A stretch of DNA of 64,000 nt from Lota lota (Eukaryota; Chordata; Actinopteri; Gadiformes; Lotidae), in NCBI GenBank assembly GCA_026745465.1, contig JACYXH010000592.1:266220-330219 (forward strand), given 5' to 3'. A program made the position numbers and the translations under genes. Position 1 is the first letter of the stretch. Every line of letters begins with the position of its first letter. The notes below the pieces were generated by a model. That model was not told the DNA's origin. It saw nothing but the letters and a program-made list of their open reading frames with translations, and made no database searches. This document shows positions 38,619 to 49,602 of the stretch, in pieces.

Positions 38619-39239
38619 CAATAAATGGACCAAATGAAACCGTTTCACTAAAACTCTTCTATATGCTGTATTTTCTTTCAAGCCAGCAAACTTTCTTATA
38701 TACAATGCTGGGGCATGTAATGATGCTGGGTTGTTTCTGTCTTTACCCCATATTTCAATATGTTCACTTATACTTTTATTGTGTGTGTGTGTGTGTGATT
38801 GTGAACATATGTGGGCGGTTGTATTGCATGGTATGGCATGTAAGTGTAGCTTTTTGGCTATGAGCTGAACAATTGCGTATTGTGTCTCAAAGTGAGGACC
38901 AACATGCTTGTGTCCGATTGGTCAAGGACAGAGAAGCAGTTCTCACAACGACGGACCGGCTCTGTGCGTTTAAACCCTCGTCACTGCTGACTGTATTGTT
39001 CTGTTCCTCTGACTCAATCCTGCGTTCACTCACACACTGTATCTCCTGGCATCATGCGTTGCTGTATTCCAACATCGTTTTGCATTCTGCCAGATGCCCT
39101 GCCTGCCTATTGGCAGTTTGTTTACACACTGTTAACTGTAATGGTTGTTTACGGGAAACGGGTCCCTTTTTAGTGCACACAAGTGGTGACAAGCGCATGC
39201 ACGCACGCACGTGTGTGATTGCAGCCATGACAACTGGGT

Positions 39240-39265
39240 GGGGGGGGGGGGGGGGGGGGGGGGGG
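39240..39265. repeat. Poly-G tract, 26 G
   Basis: An uninterrupted G run. Confidence 0.97.
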
Positions 39266-39763
39266 ATGGAAACAATGATGTGACGGACCAAGGACTCCAG
39301 GAGTCAAGTGAAAAGAGGAGGAAGGAGAGTTGAGTTCAGTGACCATCTTCCACCTGCACCACACACAGCCAGATAGTGCTGAGGTGCTCACAGTCCAGCC
39401 ATGTGCTGGTCTAGCTGTTTTTTTTTTTTTTGCTGTTGGTGGTCATTGGTCCGTGCTCGGCCCGAGGCCACACCCCTCTCTATCACCCCAGCCAACCGGT
39501 GATACTAATCCCACCGGTCACCATGGCACCCCGTGCCGTCCCCTGGGACCACCGTGAGGCTTACCAAACTATGACACTCAACCCTGCGATGTCAGGAAGC
39601 ACATTTACTGTTACTGTGTGTGTGTGTGTTAATGTCCCTGTGTGTGTGCACTCGTCTGGTGGGACTGGGTGCTTCCCAGAGGGAAATCCTGTTCTATAAA
39701 TAGCTGTTTGATCCATGACGCTAGCCTGGGGCGAGCGAAGTACAGAGCGATGGAGAGAGAGTT

Positions 39764-39783
39764 GGGGGGGGGGGGGGGGGGGG
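39764..39783. repeat. Poly-G tract, 20 G
   Basis: An uninterrupted G run. Confidence 0.97.
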
Positions 39784-40534
39784 TGATGAGAGATTAAAAA
39801 GAGGGGAAACGATGGTGTTAGAGAGCGATTAAACACTTTAATTAAAGCCATGTTGACTGATTGTGGATCCTTGCTCCTTCCAATGATTATTGAATCGTTT
39901 AGATCGGTCGTTGAAAATAAACGGTTCCATTGAACACCAGCTAGGCGTTCGGCTAGCTGGCCGAATGTACATGGTCATCTCAGGAGTCTGGTAACCGCAC
40001 TGGGAACTGGCTATGAAAACCATCTAAATGAAGTCTGTTGAAAGGAGAGCTAGACCATGCCCTCATGCTGTTTTCTGTTCCACATAGAAGCCTATACATT
40101 TGTAATTTTAAATGATTTAAATATTTTTGAAAAGTAGAATTGTGTTTGAATTCAATTTTTAAGGAAATTATCTTATATTGCAACTTTCTATCTTTCTTAT
40201 GTCAAAGGTTATTTTTGCCTTCCTCATTGGCCTTTGATCTTTCTGTTTTTCAGTAGTTCCTTCATGAAAGAATGCAGCATGTGTTGCATGAGTCATAAGT
40301 CATAAGTCATCATAAACAATGCTTTCCCAAGCAATTAACACCTCAAATATGTCCAAGTAAATATATCCCAATTAAATGGGAGGGAAAGAAGGGAACAAGC
40401 AAGGGAGTTCCTCTTAAAACAAAAACCCAACCGTACCCCTCCCCTTCAAGACCTATCCAGCCCCCTGAATGATTTGACTATTAAATTATTCAGAGAAATG
40501 CCCTTCATGAGCAGGGAGGGGATTAAGGGCCTCT

Positions 40535-40638
40535 TACTCTAGGATGTCTACAGGGACACGTTGGCCATTGGGGTTCGAACTCAGAACCTTTAGTCTGGGA
40601 ATCAAACACCTTAACCACTGGACTATCCTGTACCCGGA
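40535..40638 (-). mobile_element. SINE head, minus orientation
   Basis: The reverse complement has TAGTCCAGTGGTTAAGGTG (A box) and GGTTCTGAGTTCGAACCCC (B box). The tail is missing. Confidence 0.7.
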
Positions 40639-41559
40639 ACTGAATGTCAACACTCAGAACTGAAGGTGTGATTGGTGTATTGTCTTTTAAACGGAGGCTT
40701 CATGGCTGTAACTCTAACATACAGTACAAGCTTCCGTACTGTCCGGATGTGGCTGAGTGGGCCAGCCTGGCTGAGAGGGTTTACCAAGAGACTCTGGGCT
40801 CTGGACCCCACCACCACGGATGATGGAGTGGGTGGGTGTGTGTTGGGTTCTCTAGTCAGGGCATAGGTCTTATGTTGCAGCCCCCCCCCCCCCCTTTAGT
40901 TCCTCTATTTCACTATCTCTCTTGCTCTCTACTCCATTTTCTCTCTCAATTGAATCTTTCATTCTCTTTATTTCTGTTGCCCTTTCGGATCGTGCCTTTC
41001 TCCAATAAACTCTCTCCCTCCCACTCGTCTCTTTCTCTGTCTCGGTCTCTGTCTGTAGAAGGCTGTGTGTGGTCATGTTCTCCGGCTAGCCTTAGCATCC
41101 CATCCTGTCATTGATCAGTTGGCTGTTCCTTTGTTAGTGGAGTTATGATATAATACACGCTAACCGGCATATACAAGGTGTATTCATGGTTCGCACCAGA
41201 AGTATGTCCTCATGCCACAATCACACATGGAATAATGTTCATAGCGTTCACAGTGATCTGCATTGGATCTTGTTTATTTAAACTGGTGTGCTTTTAAGTT
41301 TCTTATGAATGCATTGTTGTTGATGAAGATGAATTGCTGTATATATTCATATTTCCGATATGTAGATATATATATAGATATAGATAAAGCATAGATAAAG
41401 CATTATGCAAGACTGTCTCTGTGATTGCAAAACATGTCCCTGTGACAAATCCATGGTGTTTTTCCTTTCTATAAATAGCCCATGTGAGTGAGCAGGTTTG
41501 TCGAGATGAAATTTCCCTGAAGTGAGGAATATGTTGGATCATTTCCTTGTCTATCGGAT

Positions 41560-41670
41560 AGTGTGGGTCTGAGGTAAGGGTGTTGGACTCCCAGCCAAAG
41601 TGCCACCTGACCAAACCCTTATGTACTCCTTAATGACCTGTATTGGAATTCACTATAAGTCACAGATTGA
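41560..41670 (+). mobile_element. Degraded SINE, plus orientation
   Basis: TCTGAGGTAAGGGTGTTGGACTCCCAGCC resembles the tRNA head of the 4600 and 12222 elements; a TTCACTATAAGTCAC tail remnant follows. Confidence 0.5.
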
Positions 41671-41840
41671 CTCTCTGCTCAATGCTGCTAAACTTGATAG
41701 GAATCAATAGACTAGGAGGTGTCTCTATTGAGGACCAGGGGAACAAGCCGATCGCTGTGGGCAGGGCAGGGGGCTATGGTCACAGCCAGCATGGCAGTTT
41801 CTCTCCTTGGTCACCATGGGGCTCCAGTTAGCCAGCCAGC

Positions 41841-41844
<4 letters not shown>

Positions 41845-41877
<33 letters not shown>
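41845..41877. repeat. (GT)n microsatellite
   Basis: A pure run, followed by GT-rich DNA to 42005. Confidence 0.97.
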
Positions 41878-41878
<1 letters not shown>

Positions 41879-42416
41879 TACATTTGTGTGTGTCGGGGTC
41901 TATGCGTGTGGTGTGTGTGTCTTTGCATGCATTCATGCGTGTGGTGTCTGTGTCCGGGTCTATGCATGTCGGGGTCAGTGTGTGTGCCTTTGTGCGTGCG
42001 TGCGTACTGTTCATCAGAAGGCCGGGGGGGCCCCAAGCTATTCCCAGCAGCCTATGGGAAAGTGGTGAGCAGAGGGGACGCTAATTGAGGAGTGAGTCCA
42101 TGCGTGTCTCGGCGAGGCTGGAGAGGACCTGAAAGAGGCCAATGTGTTGAATGGCACCCGGCGTTGACCTCTGGCCCCAACAAAACCATGCATTTGGTTT
42201 ACGCCATCATACTGCTGGGTTGTTGTGTGAATGTGTTGTCTGTTTGGAAACATCAGATTACTTCTGGGTGGGTGGGGGGTGGTTGGGTGCGTGCGTGTGT
42301 GTGTGTGTCTTTATTGTGTTTAGAAACTGTTGACAGCCAGGTTTGTGTGTGTGTTACTGACTATGCGTATTTGTGTACTGTGTGTACATTTCTTTATTGT
42401 GTTCGACAGTTGTCAG

Positions 42417-42417
<1 letters not shown>

Positions 42418-42464
<47 letters not shown>
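42418..42464. repeat. (GT)n microsatellite
   Basis: A pure GT run. Confidence 0.98.
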
Positions 42465-42467
<3 letters not shown>

Positions 42468-43560
42468 GGGGTGAAGGGTTTATTCTAGCTCGCTTGGAAA
42501 GTGTTTGTTTGGACAGTTCTGGTGGCTGTGGTCCCGATGCCTAGTGGGGACACACGGAACGAACACACAGAACGCGCAAACACACGTTCATCATCTGCAG
42601 TAGCATTGGAAACGATTTAACGGATTTAAAAAGCTACTTTTAGGCGTACACAAAATTGCGTCCATACAGTTAAAAATAAATCAAATATTATATACAAGGA
42701 TCCTTAAACAGTTTGCTAGAAATATCCTGTCTACTTATGTACGTATTGAACATTGTTATTATTTGCTTAGCGTTGGAGTCTTGTTTTAAATGCATATACA
42801 TTCTGTGTAGCATTGTACTGGTCAGAGAGACCTTTTCATGGTCACTCGTTGCTTCTTCCAGGAACCACATTCTATTACTTACTTATGGAAGTGAATCGAC
42901 ACTTTATATAATCCAATCAAAAACTCTCAAATCACAACCAATGGTTGAGTCCCTGGCCCCGCCCCTCATCACCCTTCTCCTCTTCCTCAAACGCTGCACC
43001 GTAGCTCAAGTCACAGATCCGGTCCCTACTTGGGGATCCATGGTCACCTTAGTGACCAAGGCAATCACATCCATCGTATGAAGCTTAGAAATCAGCCAGG
43101 TGACAGAAATAAACACCCGTCGTCAGCTTGTGATGAGCCATAGTCTATCATGCTGCTGATTAGCACTTAGGTATCAGGCTTTACAGAATGAGTGGGCATT
43201 GTTTTACACAATCAAGCAGCAGTAACTAGTCTGCCTTTTAAAACTACTTGACCAAGACCATCCACATTTCCTATCTATGTCCATATCATCAGATTAAAGA
43301 CAATGCTACAGTTTGGAAGTGTTTGCCTGAAACAGCTCATGATATATGCACACAAAAGCTGCTGCTGACAAATAGAGGCCGGTACTAAATATTTCATATC
43401 AATTGGTAATGCAATATGTATGCCATATATATCGGTAATGTAATAATGGCAATTTAGCAGTATCACTAATGTATTGCAAACCTTGAGGTTGTCAAGCCAT
43501 CAAAATAAAGATAGGGGATGGTCATTTAAAAGCGCACACACACGCATACTGGCCCGCTTG

Positions 43561-43683
<123 letters not shown>

Positions 43684-43766
43684 GCTCCAGTCTGTCTGGT
43701 CGGACCACACCCTTCATGTCCCAGAGGAGGGTGTTGGGTTTCCTCCTGCTCTGTACCAGACCTCCC

Positions 43767-43845
43767 ATTGGCTGTCCCAGACAGTTACTACCACTCCACC
43801 ACCTTCCCATTGGTCGGCGGCGAGACCAACGCCGTCTGTGATTGG
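43767..43845 (-). promoter_or_regulatory. Three inverted CCAAT boxes (NF-Y type), helically spaced
   Basis: ATTGG occurs at 43767-43771, 43809-43813 and 43841-43845, each in a (C/T)(A/G)ATTGG(C/T) context, 42 and 32 bp apart (about four and three helical turns). Multiple CCAAT boxes at such spacing are typical of NF-Y promoters. Activity here is inferred. Confidence 0.4.
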
Positions 43846-44418
43846 TCGGACATGCGCTCCTCTGGTTTCACGGGTATCAATAATGGTATGGGAGTAGGTA
43901 TGGGCACAATGCCATCATGCTGGGCCCGCAAGTGGTGTTCTAGTAGAAGTGAGATCATATTTATTCTGAGCCAGAAATCACAATCAGAAACAGTTGGATT
44001 GCCAAGGAAAGCCTTCACATGCACAGGAAGTTTTTATATTATTTTCAACATTCGATATTATCACATTGTGTATTGAATTGACATGCTGTGCCATTTATTA
44101 TGTGCTTCATAAATTTAAAGATTTTGTTCCGGCCAGTAAATCACTAAAACTGCTACATCTACTGCACAGCTGCTGCCTGATTTGAGTATTGGACACCAAA
44201 AAGGCTGTTAGGCGATTCAATATTGCAATGCGTTGGCGAACGTGGTCTTTTGTCTTGTCCTTGGTTCGGTATGCAATAAACCGCTGGGGCAGATTCGGAA
44301 GAATGCTTCGGCGATGGTTTCGTCAGCGAAGCATCTGTTTGTGTTGCGTAGATGAAAACCCCCTTAGGGCTTTTTAATAACAGCAGTATAGGACTGTAGA
44401 TATTTCACCCCTGGGGGT

Positions 44419-44445
44419 TGGGGGGGGGGGGGGGGGGGGGGGGGG
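44419..44445. repeat. Poly-G tract, 27 G
   Basis: An uninterrupted G run. Confidence 0.97.
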
Positions 44446-44830
44446 TAGGTAGTAGACTGAGCCAGTATTTGGTGTCATCTGCTGTAGGATTACTCTGGTG
44501 TTTGTGTACCAGAAGATGTACTTTACGGGCAGTTTTACACAACCCTAATCTCTGAGTTCACTAATGCTTTGGGTTTGGTTTTGTTTGGTTTGTTCCCCCC
44601 CCCCGCCCCCGGTAGAGATGATGTTGACAGCAGCTTGTTGTTGTCATGCGTGTGTGTTAAGCGCAAAGTAGTTGTGTACAAGGATGGCGTAGAGGGGCTA
44701 TCACTCGCTCATGATATGTGGGAGTTATTGCAGAGTGAATAGTGGAAGTGGTTTGTGATGACGCGGGTCGGTAAATCCCTGCCGTTGCACGGGGATTGTT
44801 TTTGCCCTGTTGCCATGTTGCATCATTCCA

Positions 44831-44861
<31 letters not shown>

Positions 44862-44929
44862 TGCGCGCACACACACGGTTAGCACATACATGTGAATCTG
44901 CAGGAAGTGTGTTTTTTTTTGGACAGCAT

Positions 44930-45086
44930 GTGTGTGGGTGTGCGGTACGTTCTGTAAGTGTTCATGTGTGTTGGTGTGCGGTACGTTCTGTAAGTGTTCA
45001 TGTGTGTGGGTGTGCGGTACGTTCTGTAAGTGTTCATGTGTGTTGGTGTGCGGTACGTTCTGTAAGTGTTCATGTGTGTTGGTGTG
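44930..45086. repeat. 36-bp minisatellite, four full copies
   Basis: GGTACGTTCTGTAAGTGTTC recurs with starts exactly 36 bp apart (GTACGTTC at 44945, 44981, 45017 and 45053); the linker alternates TGTGTGGG and TGTGTTGG. Confidence 0.97.
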
Positions 45087-45325
45087 AAGTAAGTTTATGG
45101 CGCTGTGTGTTTGTGTGGGCGCTGGTGTATCATCAAACTAGCTGAGTGATGTTATGTGTTCTATCAGGGATGTGCATCTGTGTGTGTGTGTGTGTTCAAA
45201 CCATAGACTGTATAAAATTGGTTAAAAAAAGTGTCTCTCGTCACATAGTTGAATATATACTTTATGCTTGATCAGACGTGTGTGTGTGTGTGCACTCATA
45301 CAGTATACGTATATGTATGTGTGTT

Positions 45326-45329
<4 letters not shown>

Positions 45330-45397
<68 letters not shown>
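45330..45397. repeat. (GT)n microsatellite
   Basis: A pure run, followed by CATGCATGCATGCATG. Confidence 0.98.
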
Positions 45398-45398
<1 letters not shown>

Positions 45399-45528
45399 CG
45401 AGCATGCATGCATGCATGTTTGACTATATTTAATGTTTCATACTGATAATGCTCTTATCCTAAGCCTCTTACTTAACAAATGTGTGCATCAGTGGAGTGG
45501 GTTTAGATGTTTAGCCTGCCAATAGGCC

Positions 45529-45880
45529 AGTTTATTTATAAAGCACATGGGCTGTTTCTCAGAATATGCAAAACATAAGTGTAAGAGTAAAAATGATGTG
45601 TGTGTGTGGATAGATAGATATTATAGATATATTATAGCGATAGAAGCAGGCCTTAACGGAAGCCACAGTGAGTGAAAAGAAAGGTTCTCAGCCTAGACTT
45701 TAAGTGGCTACAGCCAGTGCTAGTCTCACACTTTCAGGAAGACTGTGTTCCAGCTAATAGCTGCATAATGACTGAAGGCGGTCTCACCATGTTTGGTTCT
45801 CACCCAGACTGTACCCATTCAGCCCAAAACCAGGAGGCCAACAGACTCTTAAGGAATAAAATGTTCAGCCTCATAGTGCT
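45529..45880. mobile_element. Teleost interspersed repeat, unclassified
   Basis: TTTATTTATAAAGCACATGG at the start and CCTAGACTTTAAGTGGCTAC...TGTTCCAGCTAATAGCTGCA downstream resemble a widespread fish repeat family. Interrupted by a short GT/GATA microsatellite. Confidence 0.5.
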
Positions 45881-46286
45881 TAACTAGCCTTGACGTCTGG
45901 TGGAGTGTTGTCTGTGTTCTCTTGTCTGGAGTAAGTTAGTGTAGATGTACAGCATCTGGTGCTAGCCGTATTAAAAACATCCTCTGCTCTCTTTTTGTTG
46001 TGCTGAACTGCCTGCCCCCCAGGAGAACTGCTGTGGTGAGGGGCGTAGAAAAATGTGCATACACACACACACACACACACACACACATATGAACAGATAC
46101 CCGGGTCATTATAAAATGCCTTGCACGACACCCCATGTGCATTCAGAAGATCTCATCGCTCTCTTTATGTGTGTGTGTATGTGTGTGTGTGTGTGATACT
46201 GAGGGTACAGGTGGTTGTAAAAGCAGGCATTGGTAACATCTTCACAACAGATCAGTCTTTTATTAAACACGCCACGCACACGCACT

Positions 46287-46319
<33 letters not shown>

Positions 46320-46939
46320 ACACACACACACTCATTCATCGGTTACCCACGCATGTAGCAAATTCTTCTACAAAACATCCGCCCACACAAACGAAGAACT
46401 TCTTCCCCCACACCACACTCTGCAGCGACCTTGTGTTAAAAAGATGTGTCTGTGTGTTGGTAGATGTTAGTGTGTGTGTTAGGACTAGTGTTTGAGTGTG
46501 TTGTCACAATGAATATACACATGTATGTATATTTGTTTGCTCAGCTGTGTTCACAATGATGTCGTGACGATGTTTTTAAGCGAAAAGCTTTTAAAACACA
46601 AAATCCCACAGATAAATGCCTTGACTTTGAAAGCTTTGGATAATAATATATATTTAATGTTCCTCCGAATGTTCACAAGCTTTCAAGTGTGGAGATCTGC
46701 CAGGGCAACCCCCTCCTCTGCTTTTATTGCGAACTTTATTTTCGTAGTTTATAGCCTAATTCAAACTGCTGAAGAGGATTCGTCTCTAAGCCAATCCCGT
46801 CTCCTGATATCTCTTGTCTTTCCTTTCCTCTCCTCCATAAACTGACGGCAACTGCCTTTTAAATTAGGATTTGGATTGCTTTTCTAGTGTTCCATATAAA
46901 CATTTTAGCGATTGATATTAAACTCATTGCTAATCTACT

Positions 46940-47196
46940 TTTTCTTACTAACTTAACCTGTTGTGCTTATTTGTGGCACTATGGTTCCTGCCCGTTTGGC
47001 CCCTATTGCACTCCTGACCAGCCCTGGAAGGAGGGATCCTTGGCAATTGTCCTTGTCAAGGTTCCTTCCCTCTGGGTTTAGGGATTTTTTCCTTTAAGAC
47101 CTTTAGAGGGCTTAGGGGGAGTCGTACAATGTGGCTCTGTGAAACCCTTTGAGACTGTAGCTGTGACTAAGGGGCTAGACTAATAAAGTTGAATTT
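46940..47196 (+). mobile_element. Non-LTR retroelement 3' tail abutting the hdac4 exon
   Basis: AAGGTTCCTTCCCTCTGGGT-TTAGGGATTTTTTCCTT, TGTGAAACCCTTTGAGACTG and AATAAAGTTGAATTTC resemble the tail of abundant fish LINEs. AATAAA at 47182-47187 lies about 30 bases before the exon at 47217. Confidence 0.65.
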
Positions 47197-47216
47197 CTCT
47201 CTTGACCTTTCCGTAG

Positions 47217-47456
47217 TGGACGTGAGCACGGCGGCGGTGCTACCCATGCAGGTGCCCCCCACCACCCCCAACATTCTCCCCATGGACCTCCGCGTAGTGG
47301 ACCACCACCACCACCACCCCCATCACCACCACATCCATCAGGCCCACCAGCAACACCACCAAGCCCAGGCGTCACACTTCGGCCTGGGACCCCCGGCTCC
47401 CCCTGCATCCACCACCTCCCCCACCTCCTCGGACCCTGGGGCTGGTCAGGTACCAG
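47217..47456 (+). CDS. hdac4: hdac4 coding exon: CtBP-type PMDLR motif and His-rich insert
   Basis: The acceptor is TTTCCGTAG. The donor used is GTGAGA after CCAG at 47456; a competing GTACCA at 47450 is in the wrong phase for the next exon. The product starts VDVSTAAVLPMQV, contains LPMDLRVVD (the P-x-DLR type CtBP-binding motif of class IIa HDACs), and then a run of histidines (HHHHHPHHHHIHQAHQQHHQ). A Pro/Ser/Thr-rich tail ends GAGQVPG. Mammalian HDAC4 has only a short DHQFSLPVAEPALRE segment here, so the exon is expanded by roughly 40 residues, mostly His, Gln, Ala and Pro. The coding DNA is CAC/CCC-rich and may be length-variable. Confidence 0.92.
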
Positions 47457-47980
47457 GTGAGACCCCCCCCCCCACACCACCACCACCTTTATTCAAGCTG
47501 TCTTTCAGTACCATGATACCAGGCATCCGTAGCATTGGTGGCCTCAGTGGGAATCAAACCTTACATGGTGAAACAAGTTGAGTCCGCTGCTTCTTATCAT
47601 CAGTGCCGATGGTACGTTACTTCTACTGCACCATCGATGAGGTGGATGAGGTGGATGAGGAGGTGTTAATTGTGGATGAGGAGGTGTGTATTGTGGATGA
47701 GGAGGTGTGTATTGTGGATGAGGAGGTGTGTATTGTGGATGAGGAGGTGTGTATTGTAGATGAGGAGGTGTGTATTGTGGATGAGGAGGTGTGTATTGTG
47801 GATGAGGAGGTGTGTATTGTGGATGAGGAGGTGTGTATTGTGGATGAAGAGGTGTGTATTGTCCTTGAGGAGGTTTGGACCTTGGTTAAGGGGTTGTGTT
47901 AAGGAGGTGTGTGTGTATGTGTCGTGTGCAGGAGCCCAGGATGGGTGTGTGGTTAAGATGCTGTGTGTGGTTGTGTGCAG
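47457..47980 (+). repeat. hdac4: Short hdac4 intron carrying a 21-bp minisatellite (47638-47875)
   Basis: The unit TGTGGATGAGGAGGTGTGTA+T recurs about 11 times, nine of them near-perfect. Because 21 is a multiple of three, the array reads as an open frame repeating VDEEVCI, but this is intronic. Confidence 0.93.
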
Positions 47981-48126
47981 GTGGTGGGGAGCAGCAGCTG
48001 CAGGAGGAGCTCCTGTCTCTGAAGCACAAGCAGCAGGTCCAGAGACAGCTGCTGATCGCAGAGTTCCAGAGACAACATGAACAACTGTCCAGACAGCACG
48101 AGGTGCAGCTACAGGAACACATCAAG
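47981..48126 (+). CDS. hdac4: hdac4 coding exon: Gln-rich coiled coil, first half
   Basis: The acceptor GTGTGCAG opens the exon as GT-GGT-GGG-GAG, which completes a Gly codon with the preceding exon. The peptide [18 protein letters not shown] continues to EHIK before donor GTAAGG and is nearly identical to human HDAC4 (REQQLQQELLALKQKQQIQ...). In mammals this Gln-rich domain forms a tetrameric helical bundle and supports self-association and partner binding. Heptad-like Leu/Gln spacing is visible. The exon ends in phase 0. Confidence 0.96.
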
Positions 48127-48286
48127 GTAAGGAGCTCACCTCCTCTTCTGTCCTCATCTTCTCTCCTCCCCTCTTTTCTGGGGCCTCCTCCTCTTCCACT
48201 GTCCCCTCTTGTCTTTTCTCATGTTCTCTTCTTTCCTTTCCTCTCCCTTATTCCCCTTTCTTCTATCCTCATCTATTTTCTTGTCT

Positions 48287-48290
<4 letters not shown>

Positions 48291-48362
<72 letters not shown>
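48291..48362. repeat. (TG)n microsatellite
   Basis: A pure TG run. Confidence 0.98.
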
Positions 48363-48364
<2 letters not shown>

Positions 48365-48833
48365 TGACCTAGCGGCAGGAGAGGGTGCTCTGTGTGTCTG
48401 TTTGCTGTTATTTGATGCAAGCCTGCTAGTGTAAATTGATCTGTTAGCCATATTATTCTGCTAACGTTACACGGTCTCCATGGGAACGTCACACGCACGT
48501 ACACACACCATGTTTCCTAGTCAGTAAAGTATATTGAAGCCATTCTGCTATAAAGGCCCCACTGGCTCTGCCACGACCACGCAGTCAGCCAATCGGCAAG
48601 AAGCAACAGAGGCTAAAAATAACCCTAGCCCGTATTGACCAATCATAGAGCTCGCCTGGTTTCTAGGCTCTTGCTGGCTCTTGGCTCCGGATGATGTCAG
48701 TTCTTTAAGGTGGGCTCACGTCCCAATCGCCTTACTAGTCAGCCTGCACAATACAAACATAGCTTTTATTGTAACACCTCCAAGCCCTGTGTAGACTATG
48801 TTTATAGTTGAAGTGTTAAATGCATTTTGTCAC

Positions 48834-48908
48834 TGTCTCGTTAAGGTTGGACTGATTGTACAACACAATCAGCCCAACCTTAACGAGACACACTCTACAT
48901 CCTTCCGT

Positions 48909-48917
<9 letters not shown>
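48834..48917. repeat. Double hairpin: 26-bp arms with a 5-base loop, then 11-bp arms
   Basis: 48834-48859 and 48865-48890 are reverse complements with a single mismatch around the loop acaac. 48888-48898 (ACACACTCTAC) pairs with 48907-48917 (GTAGAGTGTGT) around an 8-base loop. Confidence 0.93.

Positions 48918-48967
<50 letters not shown>
48912..48967. repeat. (GT)n microsatellite
   Basis: It continues directly from the arm of the second hairpin. Confidence 0.98.
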
Positions 48968-48969
<2 letters not shown>

Positions 48970-49451
48970 TGAGTGTGGGTGTGTGGTTGCACCAGATGGT
49001 GCCCAAGACTCTACCTTTCTTCCTCCTCCTATATCATTACATCATTCAGTGAATATGTCATTGTGGTCATCCTATCAACAGTTGGTTCTTTTATTCCTTT
49101 TTTGCAATGCATGGTGATTGGTGAATGATGAAGGTATAGTTAAGAGCAACACATGTCATTTAAAATGGCCAAATGGAAGTGGTTAATTAAAACATAATAT
49201 CAATTTTGTCAATATCGCTAATCCTTTAGCAATATAAAAAAACTAAGGAAATAGTACCAAAGAGTAATTCCTAGCAACTATTCATAATTTCTCCTCCTTT
49301 CTCCTCTACTCCTCTCGCTGGTCTCAACGAGTCCTCTGTCCTGCCATCTTTGGTCTCTACTACTCCTTTCTCCTGGTCTCTCTCCTCCACCTCCTCCTCC
49401 TCTCTCCTGGTTCTTTCCCCACTCTCCTTGTACCTCCTCCTCACCTGATAG

Positions 49452-49602
49452 CACCAGCAGGATCTGCTGGCCCTGAAACACCAGCAGGAGCTGTTGGAGC
49501 ACCAGAGGAAGATGGAGCGCCATCGCCTGGAGCAGGAGGTGGAGAAGCAGCAGCGGGAGCACAAGCTGCAGCAGCTCAAGAACAAGGAGCGGGGCCAGGA
49601 GA
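49452..49602 (+). CDS. hdac4: hdac4 coding exon: Gln-rich coiled coil, second half
   Basis: The peptide [20 protein letters not shown] continues through a charged helix to [10 protein letters not shown] and ends one base into the Ser codon before a perfect GTAAGT donor. Human HDAC4 has QQQEMLAMKHQQ at the start, so the TAG acceptor (49449-49451) gives the best match. Two further in-frame CAG acceptors follow at once (exon starts 49458 and 49461). The segment carries the rest of the Gln-rich helix and leads into the MEF2-binding region. Confidence 0.95.

Larger units (their letters stand above)
48127..49451 (+). other. hdac4: hdac4 intron with a hairpin and two GT arrays
   Basis: It holds a pyrimidine-rich start, (TG)n at 48291-48362, a 57-bp hairpin at 48834-48890 with a smaller hairpin beside it, and (GT)n at 48912-48967. 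Nothing coding. Confidence 0.85.

Noticed and set aside
44189..44377. Small Arg/Trp-rich peptide gene
   Set aside because: No signal peptide, homology or splice context; within the expected length of random open frames.
47603..47902. Acidic VDEEVCI repeat protein
   Set aside because: The frame is a by-product of an intronic 21-bp minisatellite, out of phase with the flanking exons.
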